64,000 nt of DNA from Nocardia niwae NBRC 108934 = DSM 45340 (GTDB lineage: Bacteria > Actinomycetota > Actinomycetes > Mycobacteriales > Mycobacteriaceae): contig NZ_BDCK01000041.1 in assembly GCF_001613465.1 (NCBI RefSeq), positions 1 to 64,000 on the forward strand. Reading direction: 5' to 3'. Under the pieces are notes generated by a model, which saw nothing but the letters and a program-made list of their open reading frames with translations, was not told the origin of the DNA and did not search any database. This document shows, one piece after another, positions 43,833-52,866 of the stretch (positions within the stretch are counted from its first letter, which is position 1; every line of letters begins with the position of its first letter). The position numbers were made by a program, and so were the translations under genes.

Positions 43833-45491
43833 TTATCCGATGGCGGGTCCGAGCAAGTCGTCGGCGTCCGTGATGCGGTAGGCATACCCCTGTTCGGCGA
43901 GAAAACGCTGACGATGCGCGGCGTATTCGGCGTCGAGAGTGTCACGCGCGACGACCGAGTAGAAATGCGCTTGGCCCCCGTCGTGTTTCGGACGCAGCAG
44001 CCGGCCGAGACGCTGCGCCTCCTCCTGCCGTGAGCCGAAGGTACCCGAAACCTGCACCGCCACCGACGCTTCCGGTAAATCGATGGAGAAGTTGGCCACC
44101 TTGCTCACCACGAGTACCGGGATTTCGCCGCGCCGGAAGGCGTCGAAGAGTTCCTCGCGTTCCTTGGTCTTCGTCGAGCCCTGGATCACCGGGGCGTCGA
44201 GTGCGGCGCCCAGTTCGTCGAGCTGATCCAGGTAGGCCCCGATGACCAGGCTGGGGGCGTCCTGGTGCTGGGCCAGGATCGACTCCACCACGGCGATCTT
44301 GGTGTGCGCGGTCGAGCACAGCTTGTACCGCTCCTCCGGCTCGGCGGTCGCGTAGGTCATCCGCTCGGCATCGGTGAGCGTGACCCGCACCTCGATGCAG
44401 TCGGCGGGCGCGATCCACCCCTGGGCCTCGATGTCCTTCCACGGCGCGTCGTAGCGCTTGGGGCCGATCAGCGAGAACACGTCGCCCTCGCGGCCGTCCT
44501 CGCGCACCAGCGTCGCGGTCAGGCCCAGGCGGCGACGGGACTGGAGATCGGCGGTCATCCGGAAGACCGGCGCGGGCAGCAGGTGTACCTCGTCGTAGAT
44601 GACCAGGCCCCAGTCGCGGCTGTCGAACAGTTCCAGGTGTTTGTACTCGCCTTTGGTACGGCGCGTGATCACCTGGTAGGTGGCGATGGTGACGGGGCGG
44701 ATCTCCTTGCGTTCGCCGGAGTACTCGCCGATCTCCTCCTCGGTGAGCGAGGTGCGCGCGAGCAGTTCGCGCCGCCATTGCCTGCCCGCCACCGTATTCG
44801 TGACCAGAATCAGCGTGGTCGCCTTGGCCTTGGCCATCGCCGCGGCGCCGACCATCGTCTTGCCCGCGCCGCAGGGCAGCACCACCACGCCGGAGCCGCC
44901 CGCCCAGAACGAGTCGGCGGCCATCTGCTGGTAGTCGCGCAGGTGCCAGCCGTCGGTCGCGTAATCCAGGTCGATCGGGTGCGCCTCGCCGTCGACGTAG
45001 CCCGCGAGGTCCTCGGCGGGCCAGCCGATCTTCAGCAGCATCTGCTTGATCCGGCCGCGCTCCGACGGGTGCACCACCACCGTGTCGTCGTCGATGCGCG
45101 CACCGAGCATGGGCGCGATCTTCTTGTGCCGGAGCACCTCCTCCAGCACCGCGCGATCGAGGCTGACCAGCGTCAACCCGTGCGCGGGATGCTTCACCAG
45201 CTGCAACCTGCCGTAGCGGGCCATGGTGTCCACCACGTCGACCAGCAACGGCTGCGGCACGGCGTACCGGGAGAAGCTGACCAGCGCGTCCACCACCTGC
45301 TCGGCGTCGTGGCCCGCCGCTCGCGCGTTCCACAGCGCCAGCGGCGTCACCCGATAGGTGTGCACGTGCTCCGGCGCCCGCTCCAACTCGGCGAACGGCG
45401 CGATCGCCTGCCGCGCCGTATCGGCCAACTCGTGGTCGACCTCCAGCAGCAGCGTCTTGTCGCTCTGCACGATCAGCGGACCGTCGTTCAC
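43833..45491 (-). CDS. DNA repair helicase XPB
   Basis: This 552-residue SF2 helicase (3'-5' unwinding, also strand annealing in M. tuberculosis Rv0861c) has an N-terminal damage-recognition-like domain (about 1-180), motif I LPCGAGKTMVGAA (Walker A, about 207-219), DEVH motif II (LVIYDEVHLLPA), motif III LTATLVREDG with the RED motif typical of XPB, and motifs V/VI (LVVSKVANFSIDLPEA; QRLGRLLRPK). GTG 45491 is preceded by GGAGGG. The mycobacterial partner-like gene is 4.5 kb away. Confidence 0.93.
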   Translation of the reverse strand: MNDGPLIVQSDKTLLLEVDHELADTARQAIAPFAELERAPEHVHTYRVTPLALWNARAAGHDAEQVVDALVSFSRYAVPQPLLVDVVDTMARYGRLQLVKHPAHGLTLVSLDRAVLEEVLRHKKIAPMLGARIDDDTVVVHPSERGRIKQMLLKIGWPAEDLAGYVDGEAHPIDLDYATDGWHLRDYQQMAADSFWAGGSGVVVLPCGAGKTMVGAAAMAKAKATTLILVTNTVAGRQWRRELLARTSLTEEEIGEYSGERKEIRPVTIATYQVITRRTKGEYKHLELFDSRDWGLVIYDEVHLLPAPVFRMTADLQSRRRLGLTATLVREDGREGDVFSLIGPKRYDAPWKDIEAQGWIAPADCIEVRVTLTDAERMTYATAEPEERYKLCSTAHTKIAVVESILAQHQDAPSLVIGAYLDQLDELGAALDAPVIQGSTKTKEREELFDAFRRGEIPVLVVSKVANFSIDLPEASVAVQVSGTFGSRQEEAQRLGRLLRPKHDGGQAHFYSVVARDTLDAEYAAHRQRFLAEQGYAYRITDADDLLGPAIG

Positions 45492-45627
45492 AGTCCCTCC
45501 TCAGTTAGATTCCCCGCCATTCTCCCCGACCCCTCCGACAACCTCGCAGGTTACCGGCCCTTCCCGCGAAACGCGGTCGGCAGCGACCGGGTGTAACGCC
45601 GGAAGGCCGCGATGTCTTCCCTACTCC

Positions 45628-47805
45628 TCAGCCGGGTGCGAGCGCGCGGTCGGCGAGCGCGCCCATGACCGGCGCCAGCGTCGTGGCGTAGCTGATCGTG
45701 AGGTGGTTGTCGTCACGGTAGACCAGGGCGTTGCCCACGATGACCGGGCAGCGAGCCGTCGTGCAGAACAGTGCGGTCAGGTCGGCGTACTGCCCGCCTC
45801 CCGCGGTGGCCGCCGCGTGCTCGGCCGCGATGCCCGCGTCGTCCACCGCGACCGTCCGGGCGGGTGCACAGGCCGAAGCGTCGTCGAGATGATCGGCCAC
45901 GCACGACGGCACAGTGCCCTGCGGATCGGGAATCCCACCGAGCACGAGGACCCCGGCGCCCATGGCTCGCAGCTCGGCGGCCAAACGGCGCACGGCGTCG
46001 ATCCACGCGGGGTCGTAGGAGACGAAGCCGAAGTCGCCGCCGTAGCGCCGGGACATGCTCACCACGACCAGCCGGGGACGTTCCTGCCGCAGCCGGGTCA
46101 TGATCTGCCCGCGCCACTGCTCACATTCGGTGTACCCGCGACCGAGATAGGGGCTGGTGATGGGCAGGTCGAGCAGCGGACAGGTGACCTTCGCCATCGT
46201 CTCCAGCCGCCAGTGTCGCGATGCGGCGATCTCCTCGAACGCCGGTTGCCACATCGCCGCGTGGGAGTCGCCGACCAAGGCGACCGTGGTCGCCGCCGCC
46301 ATGTCACCTGAGGCGCACTCGCCTTGGCCCACGTCGTGCCAGGAACGGAAGCAACCGTTGTCGAACACCTCCGCCCGGTCGCCTCGCGCGTTCGCCAGCG
46401 AGGGAGTGAGGTTCGACGGAACAGCACGGACCTCCGCCGCCGCCGCGACCGCCGCCTTGGTCTGCGCCGTCAACTGCTCGACCGCCGCGCCGTAAGGATC
46501 TATGGCCGGAGTAACCGGTGCGGCGGGTGTGGTGAGCGTCAAGCTCTGCGCCGCCGCACCCCGCCCGGCCGGAGCGGGCACGACCAGGAGCAGTGCCAGC
46601 GCCACTCCGATCGCGATCGCGGTGCTCACGCCGCCACAGGCGAGGCCGAGCGGGCCGGACCCGCGCAACCGGGCGGCGAAGCGAACCGGATCCTCGATCA
46701 GCCGCTTGGTGAGCAGGGCGAGTCCGCCCGCCATGGCGACCGCGGCCAGCGACCCGACCAGCCCGAGGGGGTGGCCGAGCGCATGCGGCGCCAGCACCAG
46801 CACCGGCCAGTGCCACAGGTACCAGGAGTAGGACAGTCTGCCGATCGCCTGCAGCTCGGTCACGGCCAGGACGCGTCCCACCCCGAATCTCGTTTCCACA
46901 CCGCCGCTCGCGATCAGCAGAACCGCGCCCAGCACGGGCAGCAGAGCCGCGACGCCGGGATAGGGCGTCTTCTCGTCGAGCTGCGCACACGCCGCGACGA
47001 TCAACCCCGCACCCACCCATCCCGCGCAGGCCGACACCGATTTCGGTAGCCGAGGCCAGAGAACGGGCGACAGCGCCACCATGCCACCCGCCGCCAGCTC
47101 CCAGGCCCGCGCGGGCAACGCGAAGAACGCCCACGGTGGCATGGTCCGGGTCCAGATCAGCGATATCGCGAGCGACAGTGCGCCGACGACCATCAGGACG
47201 ATCAGGTAGGGCAGCACGGTGACCGAATCCCTCCGGCGCCGCCGCACGAGCCAGGCCGTCGTGATCAGGAGCGCGGGCCACACCAGGTAGAACTGCTCCT
47301 CCACCCCCAGCGACCAGAAGTGCTGGAAAGGGGAGGGCGGCGTGTCCGCGGCGAGGTAGTCGGTGCCGTGCAGGGCGAAGCGGTAGTTCCCGGCGTACAG
47401 CGCGCCCGCGATCCCGTCGCCGAGGACTTGGCGGGCTTGCAAAGGCGGCAGCAGCACGGCCGCGGCGATCGCCGTGGCGACCAGCACGACGCCCGCCGCG
47501 GGCAGCAGCCTGCGAGCGCGCGCACCGTAGAACCGCACCAGTCCCACGGTGCCGGTGTCCGCCGCTTCCCGGCAGAGGATTCCGGTGATGAGAAATCCGG
47601 AGATGACGAAAAATACGTCCACCCCGACGAATCCACCGTCGATCCCCGGCACACCCGCATGAAAGAGCACCACGGCCAGCACGGCGACCGCACGCATCCC
47701 CTCGATATCGGGGCGGAACGCCGCTACCGGCGACACTCCGTCGAATCGGTCCGCCCGCCGATTTCCCAACCCGCTGACCGTCGCCGCCATGGGCAGCATT
47801 GTCAT
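45628..47805 (-). CDS. Acyltransferase-3/SGNH fusion (OafA/YrhL-like)
   Basis: This is a 725-residue membrane protein. The acyltransferase-3 domain (about 30-390) begins FRPDIEGMRAVAVLAVVLFHAG with the conserved RAxAV...H. FFVISGFLI, RRLLPA and FSPFQHFWSLGVEEQFYLVWP-type segments and about ten helices follow. An extracytoplasmic SGNH domain (about 470-720) has the nucleophile block VALVGDSHAAMWQPAF and the DDNHLT acid/histidine pair. Such proteins O-acetylate or acylate cell-envelope glycans. ATG 47805 or 47790 may be the start. It is divergent from the LysE gene. The substrate may be peptidoglycan, arabinogalactan or a glycolipid. Confidence 0.87.
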   Translation of the reverse strand: MTMLPMAATVSGLGNRRADRFDGVSPVAAFRPDIEGMRAVAVLAVVLFHAGVPGIDGGFVGVDVFFVISGFLITGILCREAADTGTVGLVRFYGARARRLLPAAGVVLVATAIAAAVLLPPLQARQVLGDGIAGALYAGNYRFALHGTDYLAADTPPSPFQHFWSLGVEEQFYLVWPALLITTAWLVRRRRRDSVTVLPYLIVLMVVGALSLAISLIWTRTMPPWAFFALPARAWELAAGGMVALSPVLWPRLPKSVSACAGWVGAGLIVAACAQLDEKTPYPGVAALLPVLGAVLLIASGGVETRFGVGRVLAVTELQAIGRLSYSWYLWHWPVLVLAPHALGHPLGLVGSLAAVAMAGGLALLTKRLIEDPVRFAARLRGSGPLGLACGGVSTAIAIGVALALLLVVPAPAGRGAAAQSLTLTTPAAPVTPAIDPYGAAVEQLTAQTKAAVAAAAEVRAVPSNLTPSLANARGDRAEVFDNGCFRSWHDVGQGECASGDMAAATTVALVGDSHAAMWQPAFEEIAASRHWRLETMAKVTCPLLDLPITSPYLGRGYTECEQWRGQIMTRLRQERPRLVVVSMSRRYGGDFGFVSYDPAWIDAVRRLAAELRAMGAGVLVLGGIPDPQGTVPSCVADHLDDASACAPARTVAVDDAGIAAEHAAATAGGGQYADLTALFCTTARCPVIVGNALVYRDDNHLTISYATTLAPVMGALADRALAPG

Positions 47806-47811
47806 CGGTCA

Positions 47812-47833
47812 AGTCGGCCGAATCCCGCCGACT
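47812..47833. promoter_or_regulatory. Inverted repeat between divergent genes
   Basis: AGTCGGC (47812-47818) and GCCGACT (47827-47833) flank eight bases in the spacer between the acyltransferase and LysE genes. It could be an operator; no regulator is adjacent. Confidence 0.3.
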
Positions 47834-47977
47834 CGCCGCCGGCCAGATGCCCTGGCCTGCATCTTTTCCTGGGCACCGCCGGTTTCCGCAACGCCGGCGC
47901 AGGCTGGGCTCCCTCCCCGTCCAGCGGTTGCCGAGTGGACCGCGACAGAGGGCAAGGAGGTGGGTGAGGATCAGGTC

Positions 47978-48622
47978 ATGATCGAGATGGCGGCGGTGGC
48001 GGGGGTTGCGGTGGCGGCATTGGGGATGGTGCTCACGCCCGGGCCGAACATGATGTATCTGGTGTCGCGGACGGTGTCGCAGGGGCGGCGGGCCGGATTG
48101 GTGTCGCTGGCGGGAGTGGCGGCGGGATTCGGGGTGTATCTGGCGGCGGCGACGGCCGGGATCACGGCGGTGTTCGCGGCGGTTCCTGGCCTGTATCTGG
48201 CGGTGAAGCTGGCGGGGGCCGCGTATCTGGGATGGCTGGCCTGGCAGGCGGTGCGGCCGGGCGGCGTCTCGGTGTTCACGCCCACGACGCTGTCCGCGGA
48301 CCCCACCCGGCGGCTGTTCGCCATGGGGCTGGTCACCAACCTGCTGAATCCGAAGATCGCGATCATGTACATGGCGCTGATCCCGCAGTTCGTCACGCCG
48401 GGGCACGGGAAGGTGTGGTTGCAGAGCCTGTGCCTCGGCGCGGTGCAGATCGCGGTGGCGCTCACCGTGAACGGCCTGATCGTCCTCGGTGCGGGCGGCC
48501 TGACGAGCTTCCTCACCGGCCGCCCGCTGTGGCTGCGCACCCAGCGTTACGTCACCGGCACCATGCTCGGCGCCGTCGCCGCGCTCCTCGCCACCGACCG
48601 CGCGCGGCCGGTACCGGCCTGA
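47978..48622 (+). CDS. LysE/RhtB-family exporter
   Basis: This 214-residue protein has six membrane helices. The signature TPGPNMMYLVSRTVSQGRRAGLVSLAGVAAG (about residues 20-50) and GLVTNLLNPKIAIMYMALIPQFV place it in the LysE/RhtB family of amino-acid exporters. ATG 47978 has a modest GAGG upstream. The downstream convergent gene begins 2 bases after its stop. It is distinct from the LysE paralogue at 42431 (low mutual similarity outside the motifs). Confidence 0.87.
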   Translation: MIEMAAVAGVAVAALGMVLTPGPNMMYLVSRTVSQGRRAGLVSLAGVAAGFGVYLAAATAGITAVFAAVPGLYLAVKLAGAAYLGWLAWQAVRPGGVSVFTPTTLSADPTRRLFAMGLVTNLLNPKIAIMYMALIPQFVTPGHGKVWLQSLCLGAVQIAVALTVNGLIVLGAGGLTSFLTGRPLWLRTQRYVTGTMLGAVAALLATDRARPVPA

Positions 48623-48623
48623 C

Positions 48624-49178
48624 TCAGCTCGGGCCCGCGGTCAGGCGATAGTGCAGTTCGGCGAATTGCCCGGCCTGCTCGACGCCGATGAGCCGCATCC
48701 GGGTGGACAGGATGCGGCGCGGCAGCAGCGGGGCGCCCGCCCCGAGCGTCACCGGGACGACGCTCACCATGATGTCGTCGAGCAGTCCCGCGTCGGCGAA
48801 TTGCCCGGCCAGGTCGCCGCCACCGAGGATCCAGATATTGCGGGCACCGGCCGCCTCGGCCATCTCTCCGTGCACCGCCTCGACCGCACCCGAGACGAAC
48901 CGGAGATTCGCGCCGGGTATGGCGGGCAGCTCCCGGTGGGTGAACACCCAGCACGGGAGATCGCCGTAGTACTTACGCCAGTTCTCCGGCGGCTCGTTGG
49001 CCACCATCCACGCATAGGTGGTCGCGCCCATGCACATGGCGCCGACCTGTGCGAGGAAGCCCGTCATGCCCGCCTGCGCCTCGTCCGCTCCGTCCACCTC
49101 GAAAAGCCAGCTGAGCGAGTTCTCCGTGTCGGCGAGGAATCCGTCGAGACTGGTCGCCGTGTAGTACTGGGTTGCCAT
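48624..49178 (-). CDS. Dihydrofolate-reductase-like (RibD C-domain) protein
   Basis: This 184-residue single-domain protein has the RibD-C/DHFR fold: YYTATSLDGFLAD, MGATTYAWM, CWVFTHRELP, ARNIWILGGGDLAGQFADAGLLDDIMVSVVPVTLGAG. Stand-alone members are NADPH-dependent reductases of unknown substrate in actinobacteria. ATG 49178 matches the family start; the frame extends farther without conservation. The next gene on the same strand (aminotransferase) ends upstream at 49228. Confidence 0.87.
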   Translation of the reverse strand: MATQYYTATSLDGFLADTENSLSWLFEVDGADEAQAGMTGFLAQVGAMCMGATTYAWMVANEPPENWRKYYGDLPCWVFTHRELPAIPGANLRFVSGAVEAVHGEMAEAAGARNIWILGGGDLAGQFADAGLLDDIMVSVVPVTLGAGAPLLPRRILSTRMRLIGVEQAGQFAELHYRLTAGPS

Positions 49179-49227
49179 GGCACGCACGATGCCAGCGAAA
49201 CCTGACAGATCACGGCAAGGTTTGCGA

Positions 49228-50394
49228 TCAGCCGTGACGCAATCGCCGGACACCTTCGTCCAGCGTCTCGTCCCGCTTGCAGAAGGTGAAACGCACCAGC
49301 TGACTCCAAGCGGCGATGTCGTCGGCGAACGCGATGACCGGCACCGCCGCCACCCCGAGGCGTTTGGGCAGTTCACGGCAGAACGCGAGACCGTCGCCCG
49401 CACCGAGCGGGGTGATATCGGCGACGATGAAGTAGCCGCCCGCGCTCGGGTAGACCCGCATCCCGGTGTCGGCGAGCGCGGCGGAGAGCCGGAGCCGCTT
49501 CTCGGACAACGCGTCCCGCAGCTCGGCGACCCAGCCCAGTTCGTGCTCGATCGCGTGCGCCACGGCGGGCTGGAACGGGCCGCCCGCTACGAAGGTGAGG
49601 AACTGCTTGGCCGCGAGCACCCCATCGATCAGCTCGGCGGGCCCGCATGCCCACCCGGTCTTCCACCCGGTGACGCTGAACGTCTTCGCCGCGCTCGACA
49701 CCACAACCGTCCGCTCGGCCATGCCCGGCAGGGTGGCCAGGCTGACATGTTCGGTGCCGTCGTAGACCAAATGCTCGTAGACCTCGTCGGTGAGCACCAG
49801 GATGTCGTGCTCGCAGGCGAGGTCGGCGATCGCCTGCAGATCGGCGCGTCCGAGCACGGTGCCGGTGGGATTGTGCGGCGAGTTGACGATGAGCATCCGG
49901 GTCGCCGGGGTGATCGCGGCGCGCAGGCTGTCCAGGTCGAGGACGAACCGATCCCCGTCGGCCACCAGGCGTGCCGTGCGCCGCCGGGCGCCGGCCAGCG
50001 CCACGGCCGCGGCGTAGGAGTCGTAGAACGGCTCGATCAGCACCACCTCTTCGCCGGGCTCGACCAAGCCGAGCACCGCCGCGCTGATCGCCTCCGTCGC
50101 GCCGACCGTCACCAGCACCTGCGAATCGGGGTCGTAGTCGGTCCCGTAGCGCCGCGCCCGGTCGTCGGCCACGGCTCGGCGCAGCACCGGCATTCCGCGT
50201 CCCGGCGGGTACTGATTGAGCCCGTCGGCGATGGCGCGACGCGCCACTTCCAGCATGCTCGCGGGCCCGTCGGTGTCGGGAAACCCCTGGCCCAGGTTGA
50301 CCGCGTCGTGCCGGACGGCGAGCTCGGTCATCTCGGCGAAGATGGTGGACGCGAAGGGGCGCAGGCGGGCAACGGTCTGGTGTCGCGAGGGCAT
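49228..50394 (-). CDS. PLP aminotransferase (DapC/Rv0858c-like)
   Basis: This 388-residue fold-type I class I/II aminotransferase opens with LGQGFPDTDGP and QYPPGRGMPVLRRAV. The NSPHNPTG motif binds PLP and the PLP lysine is in SSAAKTFSVTGWKTGW (about residue 235). The C-terminal Arg in LVRFTFCKRDETLDEGVRRL binds the carboxylate. The sequence resembles Rv0858c, annotated as N-succinyldiaminopimelate aminotransferase DapC, near ercc3 in M. tuberculosis. Kynurenine or methionine aminotransferase activity is a known alternative for this subgroup. Confidence 0.85.
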   Translation of the reverse strand: MPSRHQTVARLRPFASTIFAEMTELAVRHDAVNLGQGFPDTDGPASMLEVARRAIADGLNQYPPGRGMPVLRRAVADDRARRYGTDYDPDSQVLVTVGATEAISAAVLGLVEPGEEVVLIEPFYDSYAAAVALAGARRRTARLVADGDRFVLDLDSLRAAITPATRMLIVNSPHNPTGTVLGRADLQAIADLACEHDILVLTDEVYEHLVYDGTEHVSLATLPGMAERTVVVSSAAKTFSVTGWKTGWACGPAELIDGVLAAKQFLTFVAGGPFQPAVAHAIEHELGWVAELRDALSEKRLRLSAALADTGMRVYPSAGGYFIVADITPLGAGDGLAFCRELPKRLGVAAVPVIAFADDIAAWSQLVRFTFCKRDETLDEGVRRLRHG

Positions 50395-50698
50395 AACCGG
50401 AGAGTAGCCCCCTATGACTAGCTCGCTGCGATCCCTGCTACCGGGCAGCGGTGTACCGCACGAATCGATCCACGGGCATCGATCCGGCTTCGCGCAACCG
50501 GACGCGGTCCGCTGTTGCCCAGCGAAAACCGGTCCGGCTCGGCGGCGTCATGACCGATTCGCTCCAGCGGCGAGCGCGTCGTGCTCGCCGTCGAACTGTC
50601 CACCGACATCACCGGCCGGCCGAGCACCGACGTCTTGCCCGGTTTCATGAGGCTCACCCCGAGCGCATCGAAGTCGTCCCGATGGCATCCCCGCCGAC
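50395..50698. other. Intergenic region, no supported gene
   Basis: These 304 bp lie between the aminotransferase start (leftward) and the sigma-factor stop. Open frames on both strands are Arg- and Pro-rich shadows without a domain. A stretch near 50580-50690 looks weakly protein-like in more than one frame (VLAVELSTDITGRPSTDV), so it may hold an unidentifiable remnant. Confidence 0.4.
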
Positions 50699-51610
50699 TC
50701 AACCCAGCCGGACGCCGCCCAGCTTGGCCGGATTCGCCAGATCGTAGGTGCCCCAGATCAACCCGTCTCGCACGGTGAAGCCGACCACTCGCGTGGGATA
50801 GCCGCTGCGGCCATCCTCTGCCGGACGCGCCGCGACGTTGAGACCCAATTGCCCGTTCACCGAGACGAATTCGTACACCGGCGACGCCTCCGCCAACCCG
50901 TACTTGCGCACCAAGCCCAGGTAGAAGCGGGCAATGCGATCCGCACCGTGCAGGATGTTGATCGCGGTGGCGGTGGTGCCGTTGGCATCGCCGATCATCA
51001 CCGCCTCCGGGTGCAGCGCCGCGGCGACGGCGGTCACGTCACCGGAACTGAGCGCGACGAGAAAGCGCTGCACGGCGGCCTCGTGCTCGGCATCGGGCAC
51101 CGGTTGCGGCGCCTGCGTCACCGCCTTGCGGGCGCGCACCGCCAGCTGCCGCGCGGCGTCGGCCGAAATGCCGAGGATGTCGGCGATCTCGTCGAATGGC
51201 ACCGACAACCCGTCGTGCAGTACGAAAGCCACACGCTGCGGCGGCGTCAGGGTGTCCAGCACGACCAACGCCGCGAACCGGCATTCCTGCTTGCGCACCA
51301 CAGCTTCCAACGGGTCGGGAGCGCTCGACGGCGTGCGTGCGGTGACCACGGGCTCCGGCAGCCACTGACCCACGTAACTTTCCCGCCGCGCCGCCGCACT
51401 CCGCAGGCGGTCCAGGCAGATCCGGCTCACCACGGTGGTCAGCCAGGCCCGCAGATCGTCGATCTCGGACTGATGCGCACCCGCCAAGCGCAACCAGCTC
51501 TCCTGAACCGCGTCCTCGGCGTCGCCGACGCTGCCCGTCAGCCGATAGGCGACCGAGAGCAGATGCGCCCGATGTGACTCGAACAGGTCGGAAAGCAGCG
51601 CGGCAACCAT
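50699..51610 (-). CDS. ECF41-type (SigJ-like) sigma factor with SnoaL-like domain
   Basis: This is a 303-residue sigma factor. Region 2 (LFESHRAHLLSVAYRLTGSVGDAEDAVQESWLRL) and region 4 (LDTLTPPQRVAFVLHDGLSVPFDEIADILGISADAARQLAVRARKAV) are complete. The linker holds the ECF41 signature YVGQWLPEPV. The C-terminal 115 residues are a SnoaL/NTF2-like domain (FLVALSSGDVTAVAAALHPEAVMIGDANG), which in ECF41 proteins controls activity in place of an anti-sigma factor. The group is usually linked to genes for carboxymuconolactone decarboxylases or oxidoreductases; both occur 3-4 kb away here. ATG 51610 is the start. Confidence 0.9.
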   Translation of the reverse strand: MVAALLSDLFESHRAHLLSVAYRLTGSVGDAEDAVQESWLRLAGAHQSEIDDLRAWLTTVVSRICLDRLRSAAARRESYVGQWLPEPVVTARTPSSAPDPLEAVVRKQECRFAALVVLDTLTPPQRVAFVLHDGLSVPFDEIADILGISADAARQLAVRARKAVTQAPQPVPDAEHEAAVQRFLVALSSGDVTAVAAALHPEAVMIGDANGTTATAINILHGADRIARFYLGLVRKYGLAEASPVYEFVSVNGQLGLNVAARPAEDGRSGYPTRVVGFTVRDGLIWGTYDLANPAKLGGVRLG

Positions 51611-51672
51611 CGAGGGGAAGTCTACGATCCGGTCGGCAGCCGCCCCGCGCCGCCTCGACGGCAGGCAATCCG

Positions 51673-51699
51673 GATGAGCCACCGGGCCCTTCCGTGACA
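51673..51699 (-). promoter_or_regulatory. Weak ECF41-like promoter before the sigma gene
   Basis: On the minus strand TGTCACG (51699-51693), sixteen bases and CATC (51676-51673) approach the ECF41 consensus TGTCACA-N16-CGTC with one mismatch in each box. It lies 63 bp before the sigma start and could allow autoregulation. Confidence 0.35.
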
Positions 51700-51709
51700 G
51701 CATGGCGCG

Positions 51710-52330
51710 ATGGACCACCACGCGCTGTCCAACGGAACGATCTGGCTGTCGGCTCCGACGGCGGCCGATATCGACGCCATCACCGAGTGCTGCCAGGATC
51801 CGGCGATCGCGGAGTGGGTGACCATCCCGGTGCCGTACGTCCGCGACAGCGCCGTGGCCTTCATCGACGAGATGGTCGTTCCTGGGTGGGCGGCCCGCAG
51901 CCCCACCTGGGCGATCCGGCTGCGCGCCGATGGACCGGTGGTCGGCATGATCGGTCTGAGCGAACGCGACGAGAGCGCGGCCGAAATCGGTTTCTGGCTC
52001 GCCCCGGCGCAGCGGTCGCGCGGCCTGATGACGCAGGCGGTCGAGCTCGTGTGTGAATTCGGCTTCCGCGCCGACGGTCCGGCCCTGGAGCGGATCGCCT
52101 GGCGCGCGTTCGTCGGCAACTACGCGTCGGCCGCGGTCGCGCGCCGCGCCGGCTTCCGGTACGAGGGCCTGTCCCGGCTCGGGAGCATCCAGCGCGGTCG
52201 ACGCCGCGACCACTGGCTCGCCGCCCGCCTGCGTACCGACCCGCCCGGCCCGGCGGACGACTGGCCTGCCGAATTCCTCCGTGGCCGGGCATCCATCGTC
52301 CAGACGCCCGACGAAGCTCGCGCACGATGA
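51710..52330 (+). CDS. RimJ/RimL-type GNAT acetyltransferase
   Basis: This is a 206-residue N-acetyltransferase. The segment EIGFWLAPAQRSRGLMTQAVELVCEFGF is the acetyl-CoA-binding motif A, and ERIAWRAFVGNYASAAVARRAGFRYEG is the matching motif B. The N-terminal TIWLSAPTAADIDAITECCQDPAI fits the ribosomal-protein alanine acetyltransferase class. Substrate unknown. The stop overlaps the next gene's ATG (ATGA), so it is coupled to the methyltransferase. It is divergent from the sigma gene. Confidence 0.87.
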   Translation: MDHHALSNGTIWLSAPTAADIDAITECCQDPAIAEWVTIPVPYVRDSAVAFIDEMVVPGWAARSPTWAIRLRADGPVVGMIGLSERDESAAEIGFWLAPAQRSRGLMTQAVELVCEFGFRADGPALERIAWRAFVGNYASAAVARRAGFRYEGLSRLGSIQRGRRRDHWLAARLRTDPPGPADDWPAEFLRGRASIVQTPDEARAR

Positions 52331-52866
52331 CGGCCGACCCACGATTCGCCTGGATCGTGCGAACCATGGCGGTGCGGCCTGCCGACCGGGTGCTGGAAAT
52401 CGGCCCCGGTTCCAGCGATTCGATCGCCTACCTCGCCGAGCGGGCGATCGACGGCATGGTCGTCGGCGTCGAGCGCTCCGCCACCGCCGTCTCTCGCGCA
52501 GGCCGACGACACGCCGCGCGGCTGGAGTCGGGACGGGTCCGGTTGGTGCACGCCGACCTCGCGGACCTGGACCCGGACCGGCTGCTGCGCACGACCGGGA
52601 TCGGCGCGGCAGGTTTCGACAAAATCCTGGCGGTCAATGTCAACGTGTTCTGGACCAAGCGCCCCACCGCAGAACTCGCAGTGATCCGGCGACTGCGGGC
52701 GCCGGGCGCGACGCTGGGACTCTTCTACGGATATGGCACACCCGACGCCGCGGATCCGACCAGCCCGAAGCCGCCACTCGCTCGGCTCACCGAGCACCTC
52801 ACGGAGGCGGGCTTCGCTATCCGGACCGTCTCCTCCGGCGACTTACTGGGTGTGCTGGGCTGCTGA
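52327..52866 (+). CDS. SAM-dependent methyltransferase
   Basis: This is a 179-residue class I methyltransferase. VRPADRVLEIGPGSSDSIAYLAER is motif I with the GxGxx loop, VVGVERSATAV motif II, RLVHADLADLD motif III, and FDKILAVNVNVFW motif IV. It lacks a long N-terminal extension. Substrate unknown. It is coupled to the preceding GNAT gene. Its 3' end overlaps the convergent DAHP synthase gene tail-to-tail by 24 bp. Confidence 0.85.
   Translation: MTADPRFAWIVRTMAVRPADRVLEIGPGSSDSIAYLAERAIDGMVVGVERSATAVSRAGRRHAARLESGRVRLVHADLADLDPDRLLRTTGIGAAGFDKILAVNVNVFWTKRPTAELAVIRRLRAPGATLGLFYGYGTPDAADPTSPKPPLARLTEHLTEAGFAIRTVSSGDLLGVLGC

Noticed and set aside
47920..47960. tRNA-like string gcggttgccgagtgga
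   Set aside because: It resembles a D-arm of Ser/Leu tRNAs, but no acceptor stem, anticodon arm or T-arm can be folded around it.
50414..50747. Overlapping short frames in the spacer after the aminotransferase
   Set aside because: Arg/Pro-rich products, no conserved motif that I can name, and weak protein-like stretches in more than one frame; recorded only as a possible remnant.
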